From: Saksenaea vasiformis B4078
Lineage: Eukaryota > Mucoromycota > Mucoromycetes > Mucorales > Saksenaeaceae
Reading direction: 5' to 3'
DNA length: 64,000 nucleotides
Assembly (NCBI GenBank): GCA_000697055.1
Contig: JNDT01002369.1
Span: 44,024 to 108,023, forward strand
In this document: piece by piece, positions 13,297-27,556 of the stretch
How positions within the stretch are numbered: position 1 is the stretch's first letter
Layout of the letters: each line of letters opens with the position of its first letter
Program-made: the position numbers and the translations under genes
Notes under the pieces: model-generated
What the model saw: the letters and a program-made list of their open reading frames with translations, nothing else
Told to the model about the DNA's origin: nothing
Databases searched by the model: none

Positions 13297-14529
13297 ATGC
13301 AATTCAACTACAACACCACCTCCAACGCTTCTCTCCTCGGTTATCAATCCAGTGCCATGTATCCTACCGTTCACGACATGCAGCCCACACCACCCTCGAT
13401 CCAGAAGGCATCCACCTATCAAAAATCGACTACGGGCAAGGCCGAGAAGCCCAAACGTAAACAAGTTAAAAACGCATGTGGTATGTATTCTTTTTTTACC
13501 ATTTTTCTTCGTTACACCAGCGAATTTTCGGCATTTCTACTTTTATATCACCACATGCAAAGAAAAAAAAACTATTATCTGGACGTTCCGCTTACGCACA
13601 ATCTCTTCTTTTTTTCTTGATTAGTCAACTGCCAAAAAGCGTGCAAGAAATGTGACGATGGCCGACCCTGCCAACGTTGCATCAAGTTGGGTTTGACCGA
13701 AACGTGTACCAATTCTGCCCGCAAAGAACGCAAGAAAGGCGTCAAGCGTGGTCCCTACAAGAAGCGCCAGCGACAGTCCCAGGAGATCCAAGGTAAACTA
13801 AGACAGACAAAAGATAGTTTGCGAACTCTAATTTCCTTTTTTTTCTTATTGTTCCATTTAGTTGTCTATCCAACTGAAGAGTGGCAATTGAAACATTCTC
13901 GAAAGAATTCGGACCAACTGTCGCTTCCTTCTTACACGTTTGATGAGTCATCTACAATGACCACCACGGCATCGGCCGGTAACTGGGCCCCGACGGTCAA
14001 TAGCGATGATGCATCGTTTATTAGCCAGCCTATTCTGGACCCTAGTTACACGCAACCCATCCCCATCACCACCCCACCTTTGGTACAGTCGTCTTCCCCG
14101 TTGTCTAGTACGCAATCGGACGATATCTACTACGCGGCCCCTTCATCGTCTCCTTTTGCGACTTCGACCTTCCAAGATGGATGGAACGATCAGACTTTCC
14201 AGAACAGTCCCCCGACTGTCATGTCTTACCAGAATGATCTCACTTCCATGATGTACCCTACCGACAGCTTCCCTCTCACCACCCAGATTACTCCGACCAA
14301 CAACACAACGCCGGCCGTTCCCTCGCAGTCGTCAGGATACATGTATCATTCAATGATGGTTCAGCCAATTTATCAACAACAACAGCAGCAACCTTCCATG
14401 ATGTACAATGCTAAGATGACCGATCCTAATGCAGCCTTTTGGTTTGATCAACAACAGCAACCGTTAGTCATGCCACAACAGCAGTATGGAACATGGCAAT
14501 CGTTCATGAACACCACACCTTTGGTCTAA
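13297..14529 (+). CDS. Zn2Cys6 (GAL4-like) transcription factor
   Basis: Exons 13297-13480, 13625-13792 and 13862-14529 give 339 residues. The junction between exons 1 and 2 falls inside the zinc cluster: KNAC joined to VNCQKACKKCDDGRPCQRC, then a distal Cys in the segment LGLTETC, which gives the six cysteines of a binuclear zinc cluster. It is followed by a strongly basic stretch (RKERKKGVKRGPYKKR) likely to act as linker and nuclear localisation signal. The rest is Ser/Thr/Pro- and Gln-rich with several CAA/CAG runs, an activation-domain-like composition; no fungal middle homology region was seen. Intron 2 (69 nt) is a multiple of three and stop-free, so its retention would still give an open protein. 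An A-rich leader precedes the ATG. Target genes cannot be inferred. Confidence 0.9.
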
Positions 14530-15808
14530 ACCACTGGCTCACTCATCATCATCATCTTTTCATCACGCATCAACACGAGCGTTCCTCCTTTCTAGACTTC
14601 TCACAAGAAAAAACAACAAATCAGCATTTTTTTTCAACGCTCGTTCGTACCAAAAAGACCCTATGCCCCACACGCACTAGACGTTGTATATACTTCATCA
14701 TTTCTATTTTACGTTGCATTTTCTTTTTCTTTTTTTCTTTTTATATCTCACTAAGCTAAATATCTCTCTCCATAGAAAAATCACGCATTTATTATCATTA
14801 TACACTATATTGTCTGTTTACTTATGCATTCTTCAAAAGTTTTTCTTATCCATGCCCTTTCTCTCTCTTAATAATTATCATTTCATCATGCCCTTTAGAC
14901 TCTTTCTTTTTACTATTTCCTCATTGTCATCATCATTAAAAACCACACAAAAAAAGTATTCTATTTTTTCTAGAAAAACTAGTAACGAAAAATTTTTCCA
15001 GTGTTTTGATTTGTCCAACCTATTACAAAAAAAAACGCATTGGGCATTGTTCGCCCTAGTCTCTCTTTGACATGGGGCTATGCACCAATAACAAGAGCCC
15101 AAAAAAAACAGCTCATTCTATATTTTCTATGGATTGTATTAACGCCTTCTCCTTTTTCACATGTGGTTTTCTGAACGGGGAAATCCCGAGACTCAGGATT
15201 TTAGGTTTGTGTTTATCGATGGACGGGCGATCGAAGGTTACAGTTACCTACCATCTAGGGATGTCCTGTTGCCACAACAGGTTGCAACGCACGCAGACAA
15301 TTCGGAACTTTATGTAACCATAATTCCTTTTTTGTGATTAGAAATGTTAATCCTTTTGGGAATGTTAACATGAGGAGGGAAACTTTAAGAGAGAATCCTC
15401 CGTTTTGAAGGAAGTATCGAAATAATAATCCTACTAACGTCTATCAACATGAATCTTCTCACGCTCTAATTCTGATGACTTACAAATATTCAACTGGGAT
15501 TCTCCAATAATGGAATTGCCTCGGAGAGAATCGCTCCTAATTGGATGTGTAACTAAGACCAAGAAAAGGGAGAAAATGAGGCTTAAAAATGAACGAAATG
15601 AAATTTTAGGAGGAGGAAAATCATGGTATAACATAAAAAAAAAAAGACACTCCATTTTCTCCTTTCGAACCGATAAACGCGTGGCACAGACTGACATGTC
15701 GTGAAGCCGCATTACAAATGAGAATATTGAAGGCAACACCTTGGCGCAACAGTCAAAAATAGTGTGGGACCCATGTTGCATCAATAATACAATAGTCTAT
15801 ACCCAAAT
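14530..15808. other. Intergenic region, no gene seen
   Basis: The first 400 bases are very T/C-rich and probably 3' UTR and terminator of the Zn2Cys6 gene. No family-like protein or RNA gene was recognised in the rest. Short frames on both strands are composition-driven. Confidence 0.55.
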
Positions 15809-18789
<2,981 letters not shown>

Positions 18790-19746
18790 TTATTTTTTGC
18801 CGGCTTTTTGACCAGCTTTTAATTGAGTCAATCGTCGATCGTCGACGCGTTGTAGAAAGGCAACCTTTTCCATATAACTACCATTATCATAGTAATTAGT
18901 ATTCCTACAGTCGGTCAAAAAGAAGTATTTACCCGTCTTTGTTGCGATATTGGAGGTCATCCCGGATTCCTGTTCGATCGACATAGCTTTGCCAGTCTAG
19001 ACGACTTTTCTCCAATGTATTCATCTTGGGCACCTTGATTTTGTATTGTGATACAAGGTCGCCTAATGTTGACTTTGGTCGTACAATGGCCGGTTTTCTT
19101 TTGACGGGTGATTCTTCACTTGCTTTGCTCTCCGATACCACACTGTATGTCAATGTCAATCGACCTACTTCTTTTTTTTTTCCCATGGCCATCCACTTGC
19201 CTTTTATCTGGTTGCATTGCGCAATTGACTGAAGAAGAAATATCATCCAAGGGCTGTTTTAGTATTGTTGCTGTATCCTGTGTGGCTGCTGTTTTCTTTT
19301 TTTCACCATCGGTTCCGTTCATCTCTGCCCAGATAGCATCTAGTCTGGCTTTTCTCTCCAACTCTGCTACTTTTAGTTCATCCGTCGTTCTTAATTACAA
19401 CGAATATCATTAACGGAGGATTTTCTTTTTCTTTCATCTTTCTCTTACCTGGGTCGTTTTGCTATAGGACGGTCTCCGTCTAACTTCCTTTTTGACACCG
19501 CGCAGTCCTCTGGCACTTGATCATCGTCAGCAGGATTTTCCTCTTCACTCTCACTTCCTGCTTCTATAATGAACAATTGACGCGCATGATCGTCATTAGT
19601 TATGTGAAGCATTGTTTTTTATCTTACGTACGATCGGGAACATAGTCTGAGTCGTCTTCTGAATCGCTTTGCAGGTCAGTTGTTAATAAGATATCATTTT
19701 TGTACTGGAGCTTGCGCTTCTTCTCATGATCAACTGTGGGTGCCAT
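18790..19746 (-). CDS. SWC5: SWR1-complex subunit Swc5 / BCNT (CFDP1) family protein
   Basis: The ATG at 19744-19746 starts MAPTVDHEKKRKLQYKNDIL, then an acidic segment (QSDSEDDSDYVPD and GSESEEENPADDD) like the acidic N-terminus of Swc5/BCNT, then TTDELKVAELERKARLDAIW. The C-terminus holds the BCNT-C signature: MNTLEKSRLDWQSYVDRTGI, then GYMEKVAFLQRVDDRRL. Swc5 helps the SWR1 complex exchange H2A for H2A.Z. Exons seen: start to the donor at about 19630, about 19565-19450, about 19395 onward, 18933 upward, and last exon 18790-18877. Between about 19160 and 19250 the reading frame changes and no ordinary-length intron resolves it; a very short intron or an indel near the A10 run are options. 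The gene shares a 194-bp divergent promoter region with TIM22. Confidence 0.85.
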
Positions 19747-19940
19747 AGTAAACTAAGAAAATAACAGCAAACAGGGGTGTCTGTTGTTGTGCGTGAGAGG
19801 TGTGTGTTGACGGAAGGAAAAAGAAAAAAGAAAAGCGAAACCGAAGTCTGTGATTTTAGTTCTCCGACCGCCCGCTCAAAGTTCAAAAACGTTTAACACC
19901 TGCTGGACTGGGTAAAAACAAACACCTCGTAACTATCCAC
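19747..19940. promoter_or_regulatory. Shared divergent promoter region of SWC5 and TIM22
   Basis: Only 194 bases separate the two start codons, which point away from each other, so both core promoters and 5' leaders must lie here. No clear TATA box was identified. Confidence 0.6.
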
Positions 19941-20600
19941 ATGGCAAATCCACTGGCAGGTGCTGGCCCCATGGGCGGAAGTTCCGGCATGAGCGAACAG
20001 GAGCAGCAGACGATCCGTATGATCCAAGGTGTTATGGAGTCGTGCCCGTTTAAGACAGGCATGTCTGGTGTAGCAGGTAACCAGCAAGAATTACGATTAC
20101 ACTAGAATGAACCACTCTTTTCTTTAATAAGGTTTTGCCATGGGTGCTGCATTTGGTTTGTTCATGTCTTCATTCGAATACTCTGGTCCCATGATGAATG
20201 AGGAAATGGTGAATCAAACTACAAAACAGCAGCTCAAAGCTGCCATGAAGGATATGGGTCAGCGCTCATACTCGATGGCGAAGAACTTTGCAGTTGTGGG
20301 TGCGATTTATTCTGGAACAGAATGCTGTATTGAATCGGTAAATATATATGAAGAAAGAAGGGTTGGTGTTAATGGCTTATGCAGTATCGCGCAAAAAACG
20401 ACATCTACAATAGCGTTGCTGCCGGTTGTTTTACGGGAGGTGTTCTCGCCGCTCGGGCTGGTCCTCAGGCAGCGGCCTTTGGCTGTGCAGGTTTCGCAGC
20501 ATTTTCATCCGCCATTGAGTGGTATGTAGCAAGGATTACTGTGCAGGACATTTTTTTCTCATCTCAATAATCACTTAGGTACATGCATCGAGATGCCTAG
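19941..20600 (+). CDS. TIM22: Mitochondrial inner-membrane import translocase subunit Tim22
   Basis: Four exons, 19941-20076, 20132-20337, 20385-20521 and 20579-20600, give 166 residues, close to the family length. Tim22 is the channel subunit of the carrier translocase (TIM22 complex) that inserts metabolite carriers into the inner membrane. Visible features are the cysteine before the first membrane segment ([19 protein letters not shown]), glycine-rich membrane helices, [20 protein letters not shown], and [19 protein letters not shown] followed by an alanine/glycine-rich segment, all typical of Tim17/22/23 proteins. The last exon is only 22 nt and encodes the end of the terminal segment EWYMHRDA. 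No defects seen. Confidence 0.95.
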
Positions 20601-20824
20601 TTTTATAGATGGTGGTTTTCGTTGTAGAATTAAAGAAGTAGATACCAATCTATCGTGTGAACATCAGCTTTACGATCCATACATTTGAAATTCTATAGAA
20701 TCGATTAAATTTGTAAATGGAAGCGCAATTATAAGAAGGAAATATAAACGTACAAGAAACATCAGAGAAAGTCAAATGAGATCTCCATTATAAGAGATTA
20801 TAAAAAAAGAAAAGAGGTAGATTA

Positions 20825-22333
20825 TTAATCACGAAGGTGTAGCGAATGCTTGTAGGTCCAAGCACCCTCATCTAGAAGTGGTTTGCCAACCATGTTTTCC
20901 TTCATCAACGCACTACGTTTGGCGTACTCATTTGAAGGCGCATCATCTTTCTCGAATGTGAACAACACAGGTGACCACGTTTCGTTGCTTTCGGCACGGT
21001 CCTTTCGCAACTTGCGCTGCCAATCCTCGATCTTTGATTTCTCCGCAGTAGCCACACCGTAATTCTTCACTTTGAGAGCTTCCGTTACTTTACCCCAAAG
21101 ACGGTGGGACTCGATGTCTTGCTGCTTTTCAATCGGCTCTGTCACGCGTTCTGCCATCGGCTCAGCCTCTGCATCAAACAGGAGTTCCTTGTCGGAACTG
21201 CCGGACTTGACATAGTAGGACTGATGACTCCAACGACCAGACAAGGTGTAACACTCCTTTCCATCCACCGAAATGTTTCCCTTGATATGGTTATAATCAC
21301 CACCAAACCAAGGTTTTGGCACAAATTCAATGACCGTCTTGGTGCCGTTTGTGCTGGAGATCGTACACATACCACCCAATTCAATATATGCCGCTCCTGT
21401 AAGCACGCCACGGATCAACAAGTCCGGAAAATCGATCAGATACACTTCATCCCAGGGCTTGACGTACAACACAGCCCGTCCGACTTGCTCAACCTTTATA
21501 CTCGTGCCCTTGAATTTAGACTTTTGACCACCTGCATATCATCCACGGTTAATCCCTACAGAAAAAACAGCTTGATTCTTTGTACTTACAGTGTCCATTC
21601 AACGATACACCTGTTTTCTCATCTTCCAAATAGAAAGCAGAAATAGGTGGATGATGACAAACTAACCGACAGCATTGAGATCTAGCATTCGAACGCAACC
21701 TTTTCTTTACCTTGCTCGCAGATACACTTGACATCACCTAGAGTACAATGGAACTGTTCACCCAAGATTGGATTGTATGGCTTTTTCTCCGTCAGTCCAT
21801 TCGTACAGCGTGAGGCATAACTACCCCACAAGGTGGACATAAACCACCGTGTCACGGCCAACATTCTCTCTAAAGCAGGGATTAGATCTAAACTGACTTG
21901 CTGTAGATCACTTGGATACCTCGTGGGTCACTTGACACACTGATGTTCGAAAAACTGTGCAGAAAAAAAAATGCTTTGAGTTATTGTGTGATACGTCCAA
22001 AAATGAAAGATATTTACCAAGCAGGATGGTCTCCCCAATACGTTCTAAAAACCCAGCAAATGCATCATGAGACAAGTGATTGCTTATATTCTGCACTTAC
22101 CCATATTCTAGGAGCGAAAGCCCATTTAAAAAGAATGACGGGCAAGTTAATGACGATAGATCGCCAGTAAAACTGACAACCGTCTTTAAAAATTCGCGGA
22201 ATTGTCCTTTCGTGCTAGGCTCCATATGACTTATGGATAGATCATCAACATCACTGACTGTTGGGGTCTTATCACCGTTGCTATTGTTGTCCGGCTTGCT
22301 TTGTCTTTTGCTCGAAAATCTTCCAAGAACCAT
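20825..22333 (-). CDS. Oxysterol-binding protein-related protein, short Osh4/Kes1-like type
   Basis: Six exons (22101-22333, 22018-22044, 21920-21954, 21711-21887, 21590-21661, 20825-21531) give a 416-residue protein with consistent phases. It consists essentially of the ORD lipid-transfer domain, as in yeast Osh4/Kes1, which exchanges sterol and PI4P between membranes. Landmarks: the helical lid-side segment ending in YWGDHPACFSNI, RWFMSTLWGSYASRC, KKPYNPILGEQF, and the family signature EQVCHHPPISAFY, then KPWFGGDYNHIKGNI. The signature has Cys where many ORPs have Ser. No PH domain or ankyrin repeats precede it. Exons 2 and 3 are microexons of 27 and 35 nt. The start was placed at MVLGRFSSKR; an in-frame ATG 18 codons upstream is less likely because of its hydrophobic, unconserved sequence. 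Confidence 0.93.
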
Positions 22334-22599
22334 AGAGAGAGAGAAATGGACTGAAGGAAAAAAGAAGATCCTCGCCTTTAAAAGCATCCTAATCCGGACA
22401 GCTGATCACGTGTAGACAGCCCGAGTTTTTTTTTTTCGTCGCACAGTGGCCCATCAGTGGGTAAGCAGCCTTTTTTGTTTGTCTTTGGTGACCCTTAGTG
22501 ACAGACTGCTGGATGCATACGGAGCCACCTTAAAAATGGCATGTGATATGTAATATCAACCCCGGAGATAATTACTATGGTCAGGATGTCTACACAAAA

Positions 22600-22760
22600 G
22601 ATATACTGCCTGTTGAATGAATTTTTACGCTGCTTTATACAAATCATGCATCTATCAAGAGACAGATTTACACTAAAGTCTGAATTAAATATGCGCTTAT
22701 CAGTACATAAACTGGAAACAAAACTGTACGTATAAAAATTCATTCACAGTTAGTAAATGG
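22600..22760. repeat. Diverged copy of a palindromic repeat (MITE-like)
   Basis: The segment aligns in the same orientation with 23590-23730: shared blocks include TTTTACGCT, CAAAT/CAAATT-ATGC, AAGAG and GG/GCAACAAAA-type stretches. Its own ends are partly inverted: TGAATGAATTTTTACGC near 22605 matches the reverse complement of the segment ending in AAAAATTCATTCACAG near 22748. Confidence 0.55.
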
Positions 22761-23576
22761 ATGTCAATTTGTTTATCCCCGAAGGCGTAGCCACCCAACG
22801 ACGACAGCCTGCTCCTTACCGGAGGTGCCTTCTTTAAAAACAGGATGCTAAGAGACCATCACTGATACAGTGAACTATTCCAATGCAAAGATCATCTAAT
22901 CCTGGTGCAAACTATTCCTTGATTGAAGTAAAATAACCTACGCAAGGGTTCATCACTTTCCCAATACAAAATTATTCCACCTGAGCGTATGAGTATATTT
23001 AATCGACGCAAAAGTTGATTCAAGTTCTGTACTTTCTTTTGCCATCACAATGTGACGCGCTGGTCTCTTTTATCCTCTTGAATGTGACATTCCACATTAG
23101 TACTTGGTAGGTGTAACCCATATCAGGGTAATAAGAAGACGAAGCACTACGTTTTGTACTACTTACGCTGGCTTCTGGATTTGTCTTTTCTCTCTTCGTA
23201 TCATGTAAAAGTGCGTCATCAAAGCCTATAGAACGCGCTCTGACAATTGCAGCACTTTCTTACACAGGTCAACGTACCCTGTCCTGGCGGCATTTAAAAA
23301 TGAACTAAACTCGTGCGGTCCTGGTTACACAATCCGTGAAGAACAAGATCATTTCGTTGAGTTCGCATCTGTAACTTACTCCGGCTCTGCATTTCTTATA
23401 CACTCTTTTCAGATTTGTTTGGTCGTCTCTCATTGCCCCTTTTCTATGTTTGAATTCGCACTTGTCCCTTTATTTTCGTACGTGTCCACTCTAGAAATAC
23501 AATATATACGTAATTATCATACTAGTTTAGATGTAACATTTTTGCGAGTATGATGATTACCAATTCTTTGCTGACC

Positions 23577-23800
23577 GCACTATTTTACTGTTTATTGAAC
23601 CACTTTTACGCTACTCTAAACAAATTATGCGTCCCTGAAGAGCCAATTTTGCACTGAGAGAAAAATAAGATTTGCGGTCTTCAGTTAATGAATTGGCAAC
23701 AAAATCATTCGTTTACTTACATCAACTTAGCCCTCAGTGGACGCATAATTTATTGGAGTAGCATAAAAGATTGTTCACGGTTAGTAAATAGAAGATGCTC
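23577..23800. repeat. Palindromic repeat with about 30-bp inner inverted arms (MITE-like)
   Basis: TTTTACGCTACTC followed by AAATTATGCGTCC at 23607-23637 is matched by the reverse complement at 23738-23768 (GGACGCATAATTTATTGGAG then TAGCATAAAA). The match is about 28 of 31 positions and weakens outward to about 23577 and 23800. No transposase frame is inside. This fits a small non-autonomous DNA transposon or a foldback element; target-site duplication was not resolved. Confidence 0.65.
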
Positions 23801-24192
23801 TGATGTCAGTTTACTTACACCGAGGGTAATCCCACATAAACATGGGGGTCTACTCCGCGCCCTGGCCGGGTGGGAGCGACGTGAGGAGATTATCCTGGCA
23901 TTACGGCCAGTGTTTATTGCACTGCAGAGGACTTGAAGCGATACAACGTCCAGCGATCTATTGTACAAGATGAGTGATGTTGAGTGCGACATGCATTTAC
24001 TTTAAGTGATGGGTAAAAAACGCCACCACAGCCGAGACGGTTCGACAGCAGAGATCATGCAGGCTAAACAATAAATAAAAAGACATGAATGATCCTGTAT
24101 ACGTAATGAAGAATTGACATCCTTACCGGGATGTTTTGGAAGAACAGAGCCAAAGAAAAAAAAAAGAATTCATGCGTCCTTTTAAATACGGA

Positions 24193-24975
24193 TCATTTAC
24201 GCGTTCCGATTGGTGCGTTGGGGAACCTATTACAATGGACCAGCGCAATACACCTTTGATTTAGAAGTAAAAGGTACCTGATTCTCTGTGCAAAGATACA
24301 CTGCTTCTCACCGCAGGATTGAGTTGGTGTCGACGCAAGGTAATACTTGGACGACGTAAATGTGTGTTCAAAATCCAGTATTCCATAAAAGTTATTATCT
24401 CTGTTGATTGATATACATTCGCAGTGAATTCTGGTTACTGTTATGTCTTTGATATAATTGCTTCTGTTAGCATGAATCACTTCAGTCAAGACACTGTAGT
24501 AGACGGCAGTGGAGATCATCCAATGGACGCAAAAGTTGAAACTGGTGAAGTAGGGTTTGTAATTGAAAGTGAATAAATGAAAGAGTGACGCACGCTTACA
24601 GTACGCCTTGGTACGTTTTCGTTCACCACTACGCATACTCTTCCAAGCCGACAAGACTTTGTCGTCGATCTGTGCGTAATGGTTCAAATACACATCCAAG
24701 GTTTTCTTATGTGGGATCAACTTAGCCAGACCTAGATCGGGCCGATGAAGTGATTGGACTGGGCCCTGGATTGTTGTTTTTCTCATGACCACCGTTACGC
24801 TGAAGTACCTGACACAAGCGTCAGACAGCAAGATGAACATCTATTATTACACCACGTGCTTATCGAAATATTCCCTAATCAGTGCGCTACAGGTCATTGT
24901 GCAAGTGCCTTTAACCATATGCCACAAGTCGGATGGATCAGACCTGTCCCGACTCCATAGCGTAGCAATGACACG
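24193..24975 (-). pseudogene. Possible decayed protein-coding segment, unknown family
   Basis: Minus-strand reading gives protein-like stretches in two frames: SDLWHMVKGTCTMTCSALIR near 24950-24880 and then PVQSLHRPDLGLAKLIPHKK and DVYLNHYAQIDDKVLSAWKS at about 24760-24640. The second stretch is followed by a GTAAGC donor-like site. A stop and a frame change separate the two. I do not recognise the family. It may be a transposase remnant or a broken gene; it could also be chance. Confidence 0.25.
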
Positions 24976-26313
24976 TTAAATGTTACCATTGATTGATCAT
25001 TGGACCGTATCTACTTCGCATATACTTACTTCAAGAGATTGCGTATGTAATACTCGCTCTCTAAAACGTGCTCATACAAGCAGCTAATGAGTTCAGTCTA
25101 CTGTGAAAAGATATAGCGGTACGCTCTATATGCCAATTGAACGACGATTCATCCATTTTTTCGTTGATCCTTCGCGCATTTATTCATTCCAGGTGAGCAT
25201 GTCACACAGTCCGATGACAGAGACGTGGCACAGCAAGAAAGCAAATGTGAGGCACAAGTGACTTACAGCATCCTCTACGCATGACACGCTCGCTGCATAT
25301 CACTGTCTATTTTGGTCAGATCCGGTTATAAACATTCTTGCAGTCTATGATGAGCAGCTCGGGGTATTAGACTTTACGTGATCAATGTCAGTTATGCCGA
25401 GTCCTTTGCAAGGGCACTGAGTACTATTCAATGACGAACAGTACCATGGTACACGCTCCGGATTCCAAGGTCAACTCGAATTTGCATATATCAGACGTAC
25501 CAAGGACTGAATAGGATAGTGGTTGTAGTCTGTCTTTGGAGAAATCTAGTCTAACCAATGTTTGTAGTGCAGAGGTTTTCTTCATCCTTTAGTGGTGTAA
25601 TTGCTGTCGGCACAGCTACTCCGGGAGTGGATTGTTCCTTGAGCAATTTCTTCGTCTTCCTCCGGAAATTTGCTGTTCCTTGCTAGTATTATTGGCTTTT
25701 TCTTCATGGCCACCGTGCTTCGCAGAAGATCCTTCATCTCGGTTCAGCTAGACCCATATTATAGATTCCCTTTGCGGTCCGTGACAAGGTCGACCTGTTA
25801 TTACTTGAAACCTGCCATCACTGACAAAGATCGCAGTCTGATGCCATGGGAATATCTCCATGTACTAACTTCGTTCTGCACAGGTATCCATCTTTTCTGT
25901 TTTTCCCCGGGGGATCATCAGCCACTCCTAATGGAATGAGTATGCGCTGGATGGAAATATGGTGCCCATTTGCAGCTCGTGGCGGCTCTGCTTTTACCAG
26001 CTATCCAGCTGTTTTTTTAAAAAATGTAATTCATGCTGTGTGTCAACCCAGATGAGATGCATCAGGACTACATCAATGGTAAGTGGGCTAATAAAGCATA
26101 ATCGAATGTACTTCCGTGAATTATGCTACTTTAATAAGTTTTGCGCCTATGGGGAATCAAGTTTCGCTTAAGTAAGCTTATCCTTCTTCTCATAAACGAT
26201 ATATTAACAATGCATATTCTTTTTCAATAGGCGGTGAAGGTAGGACTTTCTACAAACAAAAGTAGAGGTGGGACAGAAAATGCGGCGCAGCATAGCTCTT
26301 TCGTTCTTTCACC

Positions 26314-27556
26314 ATGGTATCCAGCGATCTCAAAGACTATTGTGTGAAGCTTCCTAAAATCGAACTTCATGCCCATATTAATGGTAGCATAAGTGCCGAG
26401 ACGTTGCGTACATTAGTTGATCGCAAGAAGGATACCAACCCAAGCTTAGCGCAATTCCGCATTCCTGATGAGATAGAACAAGTCGATGAGTATGACACGG
26501 CAAAAAATTGCAAAACAAGATTTAGCAGCGACCATACTCATCGGCCTCTGTTATTAGTTTCTTTTCTCTATTCAAATTTATTTATCAGCTCACGGACGAC
26601 GAAGAAGCTATACGTATCACTACGAATAACGTGATTGACGAGTTTGCCAAGGATGGTGTGCGTTACTTGGAGCTGCGTACCACTCCACGACAAAACAAAG
26701 AGACTGGTAGATATTATCTTTTAACCCAAATGATATAAACGATTGATTAATTAGGAATGACGAAGCAATCTTATCTCTCTACGGTGCTTTCAGCCATCAA
26801 TAAGCCCCGAGATAATATCATTGTTCGACTGATTGTAGCAATTGACCGCAGAAACAGCATCGAGGAAGCCCAGGAGGCTGTGGATTTGGCTTTGCAGTTC
26901 CGTTCTCAGGGAGTGATCGGTATCGATCTATGCGGTGATGTCAAGGCTGGAAACATCGAGAAATTGAAGCCTGCCTTTGACAGAGCTCAGGCTGAAGGAT
27001 TTAAGATTACATTGCATTTTAATGAGGTACATCCGACAGAAAGGCGCCGCAGTTTACTGATCGATGCTACAACCCTTAGATCCAAGAAAATATGCCTGAG
27101 GCGCCTTTTCTCTTGTCAATGCAACCAGACCGCTTGGGTCACGCAACCCTGTTAGATGATGAGTCACGTCGGACAATCTATAAACGTGCAACCCCGGTTG
27201 AAATTTGCATGACGTCTAACGTTCACAGCAAGACCGTTGCTTCATATGAACAGCATCATGTTAAGGAACTACTGGTCGAAAGCCATCCATTTGTGCTCTG
27301 TGTAAGTATTGAGAACAAGATGTTTACATGCCTGTTACTAAATTCCGTATAGACCGACGATAAAGGTGTATTTTTCTCTGATCTTTCCAATGAATATTTC
27401 GTTGCCGCTAAAACATTTAAGATGAGCCGTCAGCAACTATTCGACGCGTCGTTGCAGTCCATTGATGCCATTTTTGAAACTGAGGAGATGAAGGACAAGC
27501 TCAGAAAGGAATGGCTTGCATGGAAAGAAGACAATAGACACGAGTTCGAGCAATAA
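26314..27556 (+). CDS. Adenosine-deaminase-like protein (ADAL / N6-methyl-AMP deaminase type)
   Basis: The family hydrolyses an adenine-ring amino or methylamino group, in the ADAL branch N6-methyl-AMP to IMP. The start MVSSDLKDYCVKLPKIELHAHINGS carries the HxH zinc ligands. Later come LHFNE (the HxxE-type His and catalytic Glu), PDRLGHATL (zinc/catalytic His) and TDDKGVFFSDLSNEY (zinc Asp plus second Asp), which are the ADAL-type forms of these motifs. Introns seen: about 26706-26754, 27028-27078 (52 nt or so) and 27302-27352. Exon 2 begins at 26589 with LTDDEEAIRITTNNV. Between IPDEIEQVDE (about 26490) and that exon, the short Phe-rich helix usually present (FF..F....Y) could not be found in any splicing, so this join is unresolved. 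Stop at 27554-27556. Confidence 0.85.

Larger units (their letters stand above)
22334..26313. other. Gene-poor, repeat-bearing region
   Basis: No intact gene was recognised over nearly 4 kb. It holds two related repeats (22600-22760 and 23577-23800), a possible decayed coding segment on the minus strand (24193-24975), and scattered short frames without conserved-looking sequence. Confidence 0.55.

Noticed and set aside
13687..14529. A continuous 280-codon frame starting inside the zinc cluster
   Set aside because: It omits the first cysteines; the in-frame stretch 13793-13861 is better read as a 69-nt GT-AG intron. The spliced gene starts at 13297.
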